A DNA stretch of 64,000 nucleotides, taken from positions 248,001 through 312,000 of the forward strand of contig NZ_MKFI01000003.1 of NCBI RefSeq assembly GCF_001982635.1, read 5' to 3'. Position 1 is the stretch's first letter, and every line of letters starts with the position of its first letter. Origin of the DNA: Bradyrhizobium mercantei. Lineage in GTDB: Bacteria; Pseudomonadota; Alphaproteobacteria; Rhizobiales; Xanthobacteraceae. Below the pieces are notes generated by a model. It saw nothing but the letters and a program-made list of their open reading frames with translations, was not told the DNA's origin and made no database searches. Below are positions 53,214 through 61,778 of the stretch, piece by piece. A program made the position numbers and the translations under genes.

Positions 53214-53669
53214 CTAGTCGCCCCAGGCAATGACGATGCCGATGTCGCCAGGCATGCCGCCGGGGTAATCGACGACCTGGTAGCGGATGCGGTAGCCGCG
53301 CGGCTGCAGGTAGTCCGCCCAGAGCTGGTAGATTTCCTTGGGGATCCCTTTCAGCGTCTTCTCCCAGCCGGCCTCCATCTGATTGATGGCCCGGCCCTTG
53401 TCGGTGCACAGCGAGTTCGGGAAACGATAGACCTGAACTTCGCTGAGGCCGTTGCGCACCGCGCGCTGAATCACCGTCGATGCCAGCTTGACCTTCTCGT
53501 CCTCGGTGAGCCCGGAAGGCTTGCTCAGCCGCTCGATCAAGGCGAGTTTCTCGGCCTCGATGGCGGCGGCACGCTTGGCATGCTCCTCGGCCTTTCCGGT
53601 TTCCTTGGACGCGGCCTGCTTCTGGATCTCGTGCGCGTTCGGGATCAGGTCATCGATTTTGTCTCGCAT
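53214..53669 (-). CDS. hypothetical protein, operon partner of PPK2
   Basis: 151 residues, no signal peptide and no membrane segment. The N-terminal half is a charged helix (KQAASKETGKAEEHAKRAAA), the C-terminal half a mixed domain (VQVYRFPNSLCTDKGRAINQ, YQVVDYPGGMPGDIGIVIAW). No family is recognised. The gene starts about 70 bp from FixK box 5 and is transcribed ahead of PPK2. Confidence 0.65.
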   Translation of the reverse strand: MRDKIDDLIPNAHEIQKQAASKETGKAEEHAKRAAAIEAEKLALIERLSKPSGLTEDEKVKLASTVIQRAVRNGLSEVQVYRFPNSLCTDKGRAINQMEAGWEKTLKGIPKEIYQLWADYLQPRGYRIRYQVVDYPGGMPGDIGIVIAWGD

Positions 53670-53738
53670 GGCTGGGGACTCCTAAGCCCGATCATCCACC
53701 TTGCCCCGGAAACGCTAGGGACGAGTCAACCGCTATCC

Positions 53739-53752
53739 TTGATCCAGATCAA
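53739..53752. promoter_or_regulatory. FixK/FNR box 5
   Basis: TTGATCCAGATCAA, a perfect TTGAT-N4-ATCAA palindrome. It lies between divergent units. Leftward, a class II start falls near 53704, 35 nt before the 53669 gene; rightward it falls near 53787, 39 nt before the TTG at 53826. Confidence 0.85.
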
Positions 53753-53825
53753 ATCAGGGCGATGGGACGACACCTAATGTCGATCGAGGGTCGCAGGCGA
53801 CTGGATCGCTGCAGGGAGGCTTGGT

Positions 53826-54287
53826 TTGGGCGAACAGATGCATCCGCTGGCTCCGCACCATCTGCCATTCTATCTCGCGCCTGCGAGCGGGACGGACGTG
53901 TGGATGGTGGCGATGGGAATTTTCCTGGTCGTCACGGTGCTGTACGTCGGCAATCTCTATTGGAAACTGCACAGTCTCCCCGAGCGGATGGCGCACAAAT
54001 CGGAGAAGCTGCAGTTCGAGATCGTGGCGATCCTGGGCCTGATTGCGCTGTTCACGCATATCCATGCCTTCTGGGTCGCGGGCCTCTTGCTCGCACTGAT
54101 CGACATTCCCGATTTCGGCACGCCATTGCGCAGCATCGCAGGGTCCGTGGAGAAGATCGCCGATGCATCGGATGCGGGTGCGTCTCCTGCGGGAAACAGC
54201 GGTGAAGCGCCGCATCAGTCGGCCTCAGCCGAGCCAAATCTGAGCGCATCTGACGCCACGAAGCAGGAGGTACAGGGCCATGCTTGA
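53826..54287 (+). CDS. two-TM membrane protein coupled to a HlyD-type subunit
   Basis: 153 residues. Two membrane segments (VWMVAMGIFLVVTVLYVGNL and IVAILGLIALFTHIHAFWVA) are followed by a hydrophilic, Ala/Ser-rich tail. The TTG at 53826 is chosen because GGGAGG lies 6 nt upstream; the ATG 12 bases later is too far from it. The end overlaps the HlyD-like gene by eight bases. No family is recognised; it is the likely inner-membrane partner of that protein. Confidence 0.7.
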   Translation: MGEQMHPLAPHHLPFYLAPASGTDVWMVAMGIFLVVTVLYVGNLYWKLHSLPERMAHKSEKLQFEIVAILGLIALFTHIHAFWVAGLLLALIDIPDFGTPLRSIAGSVEKIADASDAGASPAGNSGEAPHQSASAEPNLSASDATKQEVQGHA

Positions 54288-55512
54288 GCTCATCCTGTGC
54301 TCGCTGTTTACCCTCGTGCCAGACTACCTCTATCGTCGCTACGTTCAGGGCAAGCGTTTCGGCAAGGAGATCACCTTCTATTCGGTCTGGTACGAGCTGC
54401 GTTGGGGCATCACCGGCTGCCTCATGCTGACGGTCCTGTTGATCACGACAATTTTCTATTTCCACCCGTCGACCACCAGCGCCGCGCTGTTCTACCGGAC
54501 AATTCCAATCCTTCCCGAGGGCTCGGGACGGGTTGCCGAGGTCAACATCGGTTTCAGTGCGCCGGTCAAGAAAGGCGAGGTCCTGTTCCGGCTCGACAGC
54601 TCGAAACAGGTTGCGGCGCTCGAAACTGCAAAGCGCAAGGTGGCCGAGGTCGATGCGTCGCTGGTGTCGGCCGAAGCCGACGTCGCGAAGTCGGAGGCGC
54701 AGGTCCAGGAAGCCAAGGCCGCCCATCAGCAGGCCAAGGACGAGCTCGACGTCAAGACCGATCTGCAGCGCCGCAATCCCGGCATCGTTCCGCAACGCGA
54801 CATCGAGAAGCTGCAGGTACTGGTCGATCAGCGCCAGGCCGGCATCGACGCGGCCACAGCGATCAAGCAGTCAGCCACATTGCGGGTGTCGACGCTGTTG
54901 CCCGCCGAGAAGGCAAGCGCGGAGGCGGCGCTCGCCCAGGCCCAGGTCGACCTCGACAAGACGGTGGTCCGCGCCGGCGTCGACGGACGCGTCGAGCAGT
55001 TCTTCCTTCGCACCGGCGACGTCGTCAATCCGCTGATGCGCCCGGCCGGCATCCTGATCCCGGCGGAAGCCGGGCGGACGTCGCTGCAGGCTGGTTTCGG
55101 CCAGATCGAGGCGCAAGTATTGAAGGAGGGCATGGTTGCCGAGGCGACCTGCGCGTCGAAGCCGTGGGTGATCATCCCGATGGTGATCACGTCGGTGCAG
55201 GACTACATCGCGTCCGGCCAGTTCCGTGGCGGCGAGCAATTGATAGACGCCCAGAACATTGCCCGGCCGGGCACCATCCTGGTGTTCCTCGAACCCCTGT
55301 ACAAGGGCGGCCTCGAGGGCGTCACGGCGGGCAGCAGTTGCATCGTCAACGCCTACACCAGCAATCACGAGGTCATCTCGGCGAAGGACACCGGCGCCGG
55401 ACAGGCGTTCGTTCTGCATGCGATCGATACCGTGGGGCTGGTGCATGCGCTGTTGCTTCGCATCCAGGCGCTGTTGTTGCCGATCAAGACCTTGGTCCTG
55501 AGTGGTCACTGA
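54280..55512 (+). CDS. HlyD/EmrA-type membrane fusion protein
   Basis: 410 residues. A membrane anchor (GCLMLTVLLITTIFYFHPST) follows a short cytoplasmic N-terminus. A barrel-sandwich/lipoyl half (GSGRVAEVNIGFSAPVKKGE) then flanks a long coiled coil (about residues 110-210, alanine/glutamate/lysine-rich), and a second half reads ASVDGRVEQFF-like (VVRAGVDGRVEQFFLRTGD). AGGAGG precedes the ATG. It should bridge an inner-membrane pump and an outer-membrane channel; no transporter or outer-membrane gene is next to it except the small membrane protein upstream. Confidence 0.83.
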   Translation: MLELILCSLFTLVPDYLYRRYVQGKRFGKEITFYSVWYELRWGITGCLMLTVLLITTIFYFHPSTTSAALFYRTIPILPEGSGRVAEVNIGFSAPVKKGEVLFRLDSSKQVAALETAKRKVAEVDASLVSAEADVAKSEAQVQEAKAAHQQAKDELDVKTDLQRRNPGIVPQRDIEKLQVLVDQRQAGIDAATAIKQSATLRVSTLLPAEKASAEAALAQAQVDLDKTVVRAGVDGRVEQFFLRTGDVVNPLMRPAGILIPAEAGRTSLQAGFGQIEAQVLKEGMVAEATCASKPWVIIPMVITSVQDYIASGQFRGGEQLIDAQNIARPGTILVFLEPLYKGGLEGVTAGSSCIVNAYTSNHEVISAKDTGAGQAFVLHAIDTVGLVHALLLRIQALLLPIKTLVLSGH

Positions 55513-55542
55513 CAGCGGACTGGTCAGCAAGGGAGATATCCA

Positions 55543-55950
55543 ATGCGCAGCAGAGCTTGTGCGGTGCTGTCCATCGGCCTGGTGGTTGTCTCGGTTGACT
55601 CAGCCAGCGCCTTTGAGCTGACCGGAGCGTGGGCAACAAGTGCTGATCAGTGCCGCAAGGTGTTCGCGCACAAGGGCAGGGCAAATCAGCTGACGTTTGC
55701 GAATTTCTCGGGCGTCTATGGCGGCGGATTCATCGCCGAGCCTGATCGCCTCCGGGGCAAGTTCGAGAACTGCAAGATCAAATCGCGCAAGGATGACGGC
55801 CAGAACATCAACATCATCGTCGGCTGCGCGTCGGGGATCATGGTCTCGAATGTGCAGTTCTTCCTTAAAGTCGTCGACGACGATACGATCACGCGCCAGT
55901 TCCCCGGCATCGAGGGGATGGAAGTCAACTACCACCGTTGCAAGTTCTAG
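55543..55950 (+). CDS. secreted hypothetical protein
   Basis: 135 residues with a signal peptide (CAVLSIGLVVVSVDSASAFE). The mature part begins LTGAWATSADQCRKVF, a start seen in several short rhizobial exported proteins. It also contains FENCKIKSRKDDGQNINIIV, and three further cysteines occur later. Probably periplasmic with disulfides. GGGAGA precedes the ATG. It follows the HlyD-like gene by 30 bp and likely shares its transcript. Confidence 0.65.
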   Translation: MRSRACAVLSIGLVVVSVDSASAFELTGAWATSADQCRKVFAHKGRANQLTFANFSGVYGGGFIAEPDRLRGKFENCKIKSRKDDGQNINIIVGCASGIMVSNVQFFLKVVDDDTITRQFPGIEGMEVNYHRCKF

Positions 55951-55981
55951 CGGCGTCCCCACCCTGCGAAGGACGTTTTCC

Positions 55982-55995
55982 TTGATCTCGATCAA
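55982..55995. promoter_or_regulatory. FixK/FNR box 6
   Basis: TTGATCTCGATCAA, a perfect TTGAT-N4-ATCAA palindrome. A class II start would fall near 56030, 22 nt before the ATG at 56052 of the DUF3300 gene. Confidence 0.85.
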
Positions 55996-56051
55996 AGAGG
56001 GGGCATGGCCGTGGCCGATGCTGTCGACCGTTGGTGTCGATGGAGGTCGCG

Positions 56052-57779
56052 ATGGTCCGTTGGGGCAAGACGCTGCTCGCGGTTGTGCTGGTGTCGATGA
56101 CTTCGGTCGCCGCATTCGCGCAGACGGCTGACAAACCGCCAGCCCAGACCAGTCAGCCCGTTCAGGCCAATCAGCCGGCCGCGACCCAGCCGGCCGATCA
56201 GCTGCTGAAGCCTGAACAGCTGGAAGCCCTGGTGGCGCCGATCGCGCTCTATCCGGACTCGCTGCTGGCCAACGTGCTGGCGGCATCGACCTATCCGCTC
56301 GAGGTCGTGCAGGCCGATCGCTGGCTGAAGGAGCGCAAGAACCTGAAAGGAGACGCGTTGAAGACCGAGGTCGACAAGCAGGCCTGGGATGACAGCGTCA
56401 AGGCGCTCGCGAGCACCGCCGACGTGCTCGCCATGATGAGCGACAAGATCGATTGGACGAAGAATCTGGGCGACGCCGTGCTGGCCCAGCAGCCCGACGT
56501 CATGGATGCGATCCAGCGGCTGCGCAGCAAGGCGCAGGCCAACAACAAGCTGGTGACGACCAAGCAGCAGAAGGTCAGCGTCCAGACCCAGGAGAACAAG
56601 CAGGTCATCGTTATCGAGCAGACCGATCCGGACACGGTCTATGTGCCCTATTACGATCCGGCCACGGTCTACGGTGCGTGGCCATATAGTGAATACCCGC
56701 CGTATTATTTCGGCTATCCGTCCTATATCGGTGCCGGCGTGATCGCGGCAGGTCTCGCCTTCGGCGCCGGCTGGGCGATCGGACGCTGGGGCAATTACTG
56801 GGGCGGCGGCTGCAACTGGGGCAATCGTAACCTCTATGTGAATCACTACAACAGGGTCAACAACATCGGCAACAGCTGGCAGCACAATCCGGCGCATCGC
56901 CAGGGCGTGCGCTACAACAACAGCGGCGTCCAGCAGCGCTTCGGCGGCAACAGCAATCGCGCCGGTGCGAGCGATCGGATGAATTATCGCGGCCGCGATG
57001 GCCAGCAGGTTCTCAATCCCGGCGGCGATCGTCAGGGCGCAGATCGGGCAGGTGACCGGGCCGGAGACCGCGGTGGTGATCGTGCCGGCGACCGTGCGGG
57101 TGATCGCGCCGGGGATCGTGGAGGCGACCGCGCCGGAGATCGCGCCAAAGGCGGCGACCGTGCCGGTGCGGGCGATCGCGCCAAGGGTGGCGACCGCGCG
57201 GGTGCCGGCAACAAAGCCAAGGGCGGTGGCGATCGCGCAAAGGCCGCCAACCGCGGCAGTGCCGGTAACCGCGCAGCTGCGGCCAATCGTGGCGGCGGCA
57301 ATCGTGGCGGCGCCATGAACGTGTCGTCCGGACGGGCGGCTGCGGCGGCGTCGGCGCGCGGGCGATCGAGCATGGCCAGCATGCCGCGCGGCGGCGGTGC
57401 AAGTTTCGCCGGCCGTGGTGGCGGTGGCTTCGGCGGCGGAGGTGGCGGTGGTTTCCGCGGCGGTGGCGGAGGGGGCGGCTTCCGTGGCGGCGGCGGTGGT
57501 GGCCGACGTTCCGACATTGCGCTCAAGCACGATATCGAGCTGCTTGGGTATCTCGCCAACGGCCTTGGCTACTACCGCTTCAGCTATCTCGGCAGCAGCA
57601 AGGCCTATGTCGGCGTGATGGCGCAAGAGGTCGAGCAGGTCATGCCAACGGCGGTGACGCGCGGCGCCGATGGCTATCTCAGGGTCTACTACGACAAGCT
57701 CGGGATCAAGTTCCGCAGCTATCACGATTGGCTTGCCGCCGGCGCAAGGATTCCATCTCCGTCGGAGGCATCACGATGA
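56052..57779 (+). CDS. DUF3300 exported protein with GDR-repeat region and C-terminal S74-type chaperone domain
   Basis: 575 residues in three parts. After a signal peptide (TLLAVVLVSMTSVAAFAQ) comes DUF3300 (about 50-270; QLEALVAPIALYPDSLLANV, PDTVYVPYYDPATVYG). A repetitive, disordered middle of GDRAGDR units and a glycine-rich stretch follow. The last about 90 residues begin SDIALKHDIELLG and include GVMAQEVEQVMPTAVTRGAD, the pattern of the intramolecular chaperone (peptidase S74) domain of tail fibres. S487 and K492 match the catalytic Ser/Lys spacing. GGAGG precedes the ATG. Its end overlaps the DUF2950 start. Confidence 0.82.
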   Translation: MVRWGKTLLAVVLVSMTSVAAFAQTADKPPAQTSQPVQANQPAATQPADQLLKPEQLEALVAPIALYPDSLLANVLAASTYPLEVVQADRWLKERKNLKGDALKTEVDKQAWDDSVKALASTADVLAMMSDKIDWTKNLGDAVLAQQPDVMDAIQRLRSKAQANNKLVTTKQQKVSVQTQENKQVIVIEQTDPDTVYVPYYDPATVYGAWPYSEYPPYYFGYPSYIGAGVIAAGLAFGAGWAIGRWGNYWGGGCNWGNRNLYVNHYNRVNNIGNSWQHNPAHRQGVRYNNSGVQQRFGGNSNRAGASDRMNYRGRDGQQVLNPGGDRQGADRAGDRAGDRGGDRAGDRAGDRAGDRGGDRAGDRAKGGDRAGAGDRAKGGDRAGAGNKAKGGGDRAKAANRGSAGNRAAAANRGGGNRGGAMNVSSGRAAAAASARGRSSMASMPRGGGASFAGRGGGGFGGGGGGGFRGGGGGGGFRGGGGGGRRSDIALKHDIELLGYLANGLGYYRFSYLGSSKAYVGVMAQEVEQVMPTAVTRGADGYLRVYYDKLGIKFRSYHDWLAAGARIPSPSEASR

Positions 57780-58708
57780 CAAGCTTTTCGTACTCGCGGT
57801 TGAATCGTATTGCTTCCATCGGCATGGCTGCAGCAACGGCGCTCGCCATGCTGCTGTCGCCGGCTCGTGCCCAGCAGGGCTTCCCCAACCCTGAAGACGC
57901 GGCGTCGGCTCTGGCAACTGCCGTCAAGACCGGCACGAGCCGGGCCATGCTGAAAGTGCTGGGCCGCGACGCCACCGACATCATCGAGTCCGGCGACGAT
58001 GTCGCCGACGCCAATGCGCGACAGACCTTCCTTTCTGCCTACGACGCCAGGCATTCGATCAAGGCCGACGGCAACAAGAAGGCTATCTTGATCCTGGGGA
58101 CGGACGATTTCCCGTTCCCGATCCCCCTCGTCAACAACAACGACGGCTGGAGTTTCGACGCCGCTGCGGGACGTCGCGAAATCCTCTACCGCAGGATCGG
58201 CCGCAATGAGCTTGCCGCCATCCAGACCTGTCTTGCCTATGTCGACGCCCAGAACGAGTACGCCGGGAAGGATCGCGGCGAGGGCGTGGGCGCCTATGCC
58301 CAGCGCATCGTCAGCAGGCCGGGCAAGACCGACGGACTGTTCTGGCGCGACGACAAGGATCCGAGCCCGCTCGGTGAACTGGCGGCCCAGGCCGCTGCGG
58401 AAGGCTACAAGGTCGGCGAGCAGGCCGAGCCGTATCACGGATACTACTATCGCATCCTCAAGGCACAAGGCTCCGACGCCCCGGGCGGCGCGCTGAACTA
58501 TGTCGTGAAGGGCAAGATGATCGGCGGCTTCGCGCTGGTCGCCTGGCCCGCCGAATACGCCAATTCCGGCGTCATGACCTTCCTGGTCAACCACGCCGGC
58601 ACTGTCTATCAGAAGGATCTCGGCTCACGCACCGATTTCCTCGCCAAGCGCATGATCGTTTTCGATCCGGATCACACCTGGAAGAAAGTGGACCCGATAA
58701 ATCCCTGA
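57776..58708 (+). CDS. DUF2950 exported protein
   Basis: 310 residues, with a signal peptide (IASIGMAAATALAMLLSPAR). DUF2950 marks include FPNPEDAASALATAVKTG, then RFAQGI-like YDARHSIKADGNKKAIL, LLFWRDDKDPSPLGEL-like FWRDDKDPSPLGELAAQA, and HGYYYRILKAQGSDAPGGAL. ATGA overlaps the preceding TGA, so it is translated with the DUF3300 gene. The two families are often neighbours and are presumed to act together in the periplasm, role unknown. Confidence 0.85.
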   Translation: MTSFSYSRLNRIASIGMAAATALAMLLSPARAQQGFPNPEDAASALATAVKTGTSRAMLKVLGRDATDIIESGDDVADANARQTFLSAYDARHSIKADGNKKAILILGTDDFPFPIPLVNNNDGWSFDAAAGRREILYRRIGRNELAAIQTCLAYVDAQNEYAGKDRGEGVGAYAQRIVSRPGKTDGLFWRDDKDPSPLGELAAQAAAEGYKVGEQAEPYHGYYYRILKAQGSDAPGGALNYVVKGKMIGGFALVAWPAEYANSGVMTFLVNHAGTVYQKDLGSRTDFLAKRMIVFDPDHTWKKVDPINP

Positions 58709-58727
58709 AGGAAGAGGGAGTGCAGTG

Positions 58728-59159
58728 ATGCGAGGCATGATCCGTCCCGTCATACTGGCGCTTGTCGCGCTGGTTCTCCTGGTCGCACCGTGCTTCGCGC
58801 AGGCGACCGGCCACGTCCAGGTCAAGTTCGTGAAGGCGGCCCTCGTTGTGGGCGGCGGAGGCGGGACCGGGACGCTCACCTACCGCGGGCGGCATTACCG
58901 GTTCATCGCGTCCGGATTCAGTCTCGGCGCATCCGCCGGAACATCGGTAAGCTGGCTGGAAGGCACCGCTTCGGGAATCAGGGAGGTCAACGATTTCGCC
59001 GGCAGTTACGCGCTGGTCGGGGCCGGCGGTGCATGGGCTGCGGGCGTCGGCGGGGTGAGCCTGCGAAATGAACACGGCGTGGTGCTCAATCTCAAGGGGC
59101 CGAAAGCGGGACTGGAATTTGCCGCCAACCTGGGCAGCCTCACGATCTCGCTGCGGTGA
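58728..59159 (+). CDS. secreted beta-rich protein, paralogue of the 51916 product
   Basis: 143 residues with a signal peptide (PVILALVALVLLVAPCFAQ). Mature segments VVGGGGGTGTLTYRGRHYRF, SLGASAGTSVSWLEGTASGI and NEHGVVLNLKGPKAGLEFAA align with those of the protein at 51916-52350. Start at the ATG 58728 (GGGAG 8 nt upstream), three bases after an in-frame GTG. Third gene of the DUF3300-DUF2950 run. Confidence 0.72.
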   Translation: MRGMIRPVILALVALVLLVAPCFAQATGHVQVKFVKAALVVGGGGGTGTLTYRGRHYRFIASGFSLGASAGTSVSWLEGTASGIREVNDFAGSYALVGAGGAWAAGVGGVSLRNEHGVVLNLKGPKAGLEFAANLGSLTISLR

Positions 59160-59221
59160 ACTCGGGCTCCATCCGCGATCTCGGCCGCAGTTGTGAGTGC
59201 GTCCAAAGGCCGGGCGATGGA

Positions 59222-59235
59222 TTGATCTATCTCAA
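59222..59235. promoter_or_regulatory. FixK/FNR box 7 (one position off the full palindrome)
   Basis: TTGATCTATCTCAA keeps TTGA-N6-TCAA. A class II start would fall near 59270, 41 nt before the UspA start at 59311. Confidence 0.65.
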
Positions 59236-59310
59236 CTCCAGATCCGAAGCGACGGCTCAGCTTGCGTCCGGCAGGCGGCGATATCATCCAGACAATCGGG
59301 AGGTGGAGGC

Positions 59311-59739
59311 ATGTACCGGCACATTCTCATTCCGACAGACGGCTCGGAGCTCGCGGAGCATGGGCTCAGGCATGGGCTGGCGCTGGCAAAATCCCTCGAC
59401 GCCAAAGCATCGGTCATCTTCGTTGTGGAACCGCTCTCGGAGATAGGAGGGCAGTACCGTGAATTACTCGCGAGATACTCCGAGATTCGCAAGGAAGAAG
59501 CCGCGCGCGCGCTGGATCGCGCCGCACGCGCGGCAAAAGAGGCCGGCGCTGCCTGCGAGACAAGCCTGGTGGAGAGCGGGCGACCCGATCAAGCCATCAT
59601 CGCAGCAGCCAAGGACAAAGGCTGCGACCTCATTGTCATGTCATCGCACGGGCGCAGCGGCCTCTCCGCCCTTCTCATAGGCAGTGTGACCAACAAGGTG
59701 CTGACGCAGGCAAAGATCCCGGTGCTTGTCTGTCAGTGA
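59311..59739 (+). CDS. universal stress protein (UspA family)
   Basis: 142 residues, single domain. It opens MYRHILIPTDGSELAEHGLR, the typical N-terminus, and the ATP-binding signature reads VMSSHGRSGLSALLIGSVTN (G-2x-G-9x-G(S/T) pattern). The start follows GGAGGTGGAGG; the longer in-frame extension has no motif. UspA proteins bind ATP and protect cells during stasis and anoxia; genes of this family are frequent FNR/FixK targets. It converges on aspD. Confidence 0.88.
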   Translation: MYRHILIPTDGSELAEHGLRHGLALAKSLDAKASVIFVVEPLSEIGGQYRELLARYSEIRKEEAARALDRAARAAKEAGAACETSLVESGRPDQAIIAAAKDKGCDLIVMSSHGRSGLSALLIGSVTNKVLTQAKIPVLVCQ

Positions 59740-59849
59740 GCCTGCAGGTTGCCTCGAAGCAAGCGGGTCCGGCGCGATCCATGACATCGCTCCGATCGGC
59801 AAGGCCATTCGTGTAGGCCGAGTGCGCGCGTATGATGGGTGCGCCAGAT

Positions 59850-59874
59850 CCGGGCGGCGGAAACCGTCGCCCGG
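59850..59874. terminator. hairpin between convergent uspA and aspD
   Basis: CCGGGCGGCGG, a 3-nt loop and CCGTCGCCCGG form an 11-bp stem with one G-T pair in the 190-bp gap between the two genes. There is no T-run, so terminator activity is likely but unproven. Confidence 0.4.
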
Positions 59875-59928
59875 GCATCGAGGCGGCGTAGCGGGCCGGC
59901 AGGATAGCAAAGGGCGGACAATGCACCG

Positions 59929-61554
59929 TCAGCGCTTCGCGGCTGCGCCCTTCGCCGCCTCGTAGGTGTCGCGATAGCCCCTGGCGATTGTCCGGACGCC
60001 TCGTCCGATGTCGTCATAGACATCGTCAGGCAGGTTCGCGAGCGACACGCGAAGCGACCATTCGGGCGCGTCGAAGCCGCCTCCGTTCAACAGCACGATC
60101 CCGTGGGCTTCGGCCAGCCTGAATGCAAGGTCCAGCGGGTGAATACTCTTCTTCAGGTGTTCGACGGCATCGTCGCCGATGTTCTTGCGGGCCCAGAACT
60201 CGAAATCGATCAGGGCGTAGTAGGCATCATAGTTCGGATTCGGAGTCAGCTTGTCGGCCAGTCCGAGGCCGTCGAGCAGCGACCACAGGCGCTTGTTGAC
60301 GATCTCCATGCAGGCGGCCTGATAGGCCTTCTTCACGTCCATCATTTCGGCGAGCGAGAACAGGCTCATCATCACCTGCTGCGGCAACGACAATCCGGCG
60401 GTGTGATTGAGCGCCACGTCGCGGCTGTCGGCGACGATGCGGTCGATCAGCTTGAGCTTGCGCGGTTCGAGCGTGAGCGGCCCGTAGCGTTTGTCCAGCG
60501 CCTTCACGGCCTCGTCCGGAAGATTGGCGATCTTCTTGTCGAAGATATTGTCCTCGTGGATGGCGATGGCCCCGAGCCGCCATCCCGTGCAGCCGAAATA
60601 CTTCGAATAGGAGTAGACGCCGATGGTGTTGTGCGGCAGCTCGCCGAGCAGCGAACGGAAGTTGTGCACGAAGGTGCCGTAGACGTCGTCGGTGAGGATC
60701 ATCAGGTCGGGACGCTTGGCCCTGACCAGATCGGCCAGCTTGGCGACCGTCTCCTTGCTGAGCGCCATCCCCGGCGGGTTGGACGGATTGACGACGAAGA
60801 ACGCCTTGATTTTCGGATCCTCCAGCTTCCTGATTTCCTCGTCGGTGAACTGGAATTTGTTTTCCTGCGGCGCCCTGATCTGTACGACCTTCAGGTCGTA
60901 GTCTTCCAGGTGTGTCATCTCGATGTAGGGCGTGAAGATCGGCGTCGCCAACGCAATCGTATCGCCGGGCACCAGCAGCCGATTGGCCTTCAGCGACTTG
61001 AAGAGGTAGCACATCGCCGCCGTGCCGCCCTCGACCGCGTAGATGTCGAACTTGCCGGCCGGCCGCGGCTCGCCGCAGACCGCCCACATCAGATATTCGT
61101 GCACGATCTTCTCGTTGTGCACCAGCATGCGGTCCGGCACCGGGTAATTGTCGCCTATGATCGAATCGACCAGCTCGTGGACGAAGGCGTCGGGATCGAA
61201 GCCGAATTTCTCGACTGCAAAGGGCAGCATTTCCGTCAGGAAGCCCGCACCTGGCATGTCGCTGTGCTGTTTGAGCCAGGCCTCGAACCGCCCGGCAATG
61301 CCCTTTGCCTGAGGCATGCCGCCGATGCCCGCCGGATGCTCCATCACCCGCTTGCTCTCGGTGATGGCAAATTGGCCCAGCAGGAAGAAGCCTTCGCGCG
61401 GCGTCGTGGCCACCCAGTTCGGATTGCCCCGCCCGGCGTTCAGGAACGGCATCTGACTCCGCTTCGAATTGCTCTTCGCGAGGTTGATCAGCTCGTCCTT
61501 GATCTCGAACGGGCTCAACGCTTCGAATTTCTTTAAGGTCAGAAGATCGGCCAT
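59929..61554 (-). CDS. aspD: aspartate 4-decarboxylase / aspartate aminotransferase (AspD)
   Basis: 541 residues, fold type I PLP enzyme. PLP lysine K318 sits in VYSYSKYFGCTGWRLGAIAI; other family marks are FLNAGRGNPNWVATTPREGF and VVNPSNPPGMALSKETVAK. AspD removes the beta-carboxyl of aspartate to give alanine and CO2, consuming a proton. GGGAG precedes the ATG at 61554. The gene is divergent from aspT, with FixK box 8 placed correctly for it. With AspT this builds a proton-motive force without respiration. Confidence 0.92.
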   Translation of the reverse strand: MADLLTLKKFEALSPFEIKDELINLAKSNSKRSQMPFLNAGRGNPNWVATTPREGFFLLGQFAITESKRVMEHPAGIGGMPQAKGIAGRFEAWLKQHSDMPGAGFLTEMLPFAVEKFGFDPDAFVHELVDSIIGDNYPVPDRMLVHNEKIVHEYLMWAVCGEPRPAGKFDIYAVEGGTAAMCYLFKSLKANRLLVPGDTIALATPIFTPYIEMTHLEDYDLKVVQIRAPQENKFQFTDEEIRKLEDPKIKAFFVVNPSNPPGMALSKETVAKLADLVRAKRPDLMILTDDVYGTFVHNFRSLLGELPHNTIGVYSYSKYFGCTGWRLGAIAIHEDNIFDKKIANLPDEAVKALDKRYGPLTLEPRKLKLIDRIVADSRDVALNHTAGLSLPQQVMMSLFSLAEMMDVKKAYQAACMEIVNKRLWSLLDGLGLADKLTPNPNYDAYYALIDFEFWARKNIGDDAVEHLKKSIHPLDLAFRLAEAHGIVLLNGGGFDAPEWSLRVSLANLPDDVYDDIGRGVRTIARGYRDTYEAAKGAAAKR

Positions 61555-61652
61555 TTTGACACTCCCGGAGCGATGCAAGCTGTTGGAATGGAGGCGGACA
61601 GGCTCCTGTCTGCGCAATCGCGCGCAGCATGATCGGCAACCGGCAATGAGCC

Positions 61653-61666
61653 TTGATCTATATCAA
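61653..61666. promoter_or_regulatory. FixK/FNR box 8 (serving aspD)
   Basis: TTGATCTATATCAA, a perfect TTGAT-N4-ATCAA palindrome. A leftward class II start falls near 61618, 64 nt before the aspD ATG. Confidence 0.85.
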
Positions 61667-61778
61667 GGGTTGTCGTGCACGCGATACGACTGCACGGCGG
61701 ATGGTTGCGTCACGATGCAATGGAGCGTGCGTTCGTTGTCGGCAAGACGATGAAATCGCAAGACGTTCGCAGTCGCAA

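Noticed and set aside
57010..57210. CRISPR-like short repeats
   Set aside because: The repetition is in-frame coding for GDRAGDR units in the DUF3300 protein. There are no unique spacers of even length and no cas genes.
55992..57725. 577-codon leftward open frame rich in Ala, Thr and Ile
   Set aside because: Antisense of the repeat-bearing DUF3300 gene. The repetitive composition is the mirror of the GDR and glycine repeats.
60103..61536. 477-codon rightward frame
   Set aside because: Opposite aspD, whose full motif set and promoter settle the coding strand.
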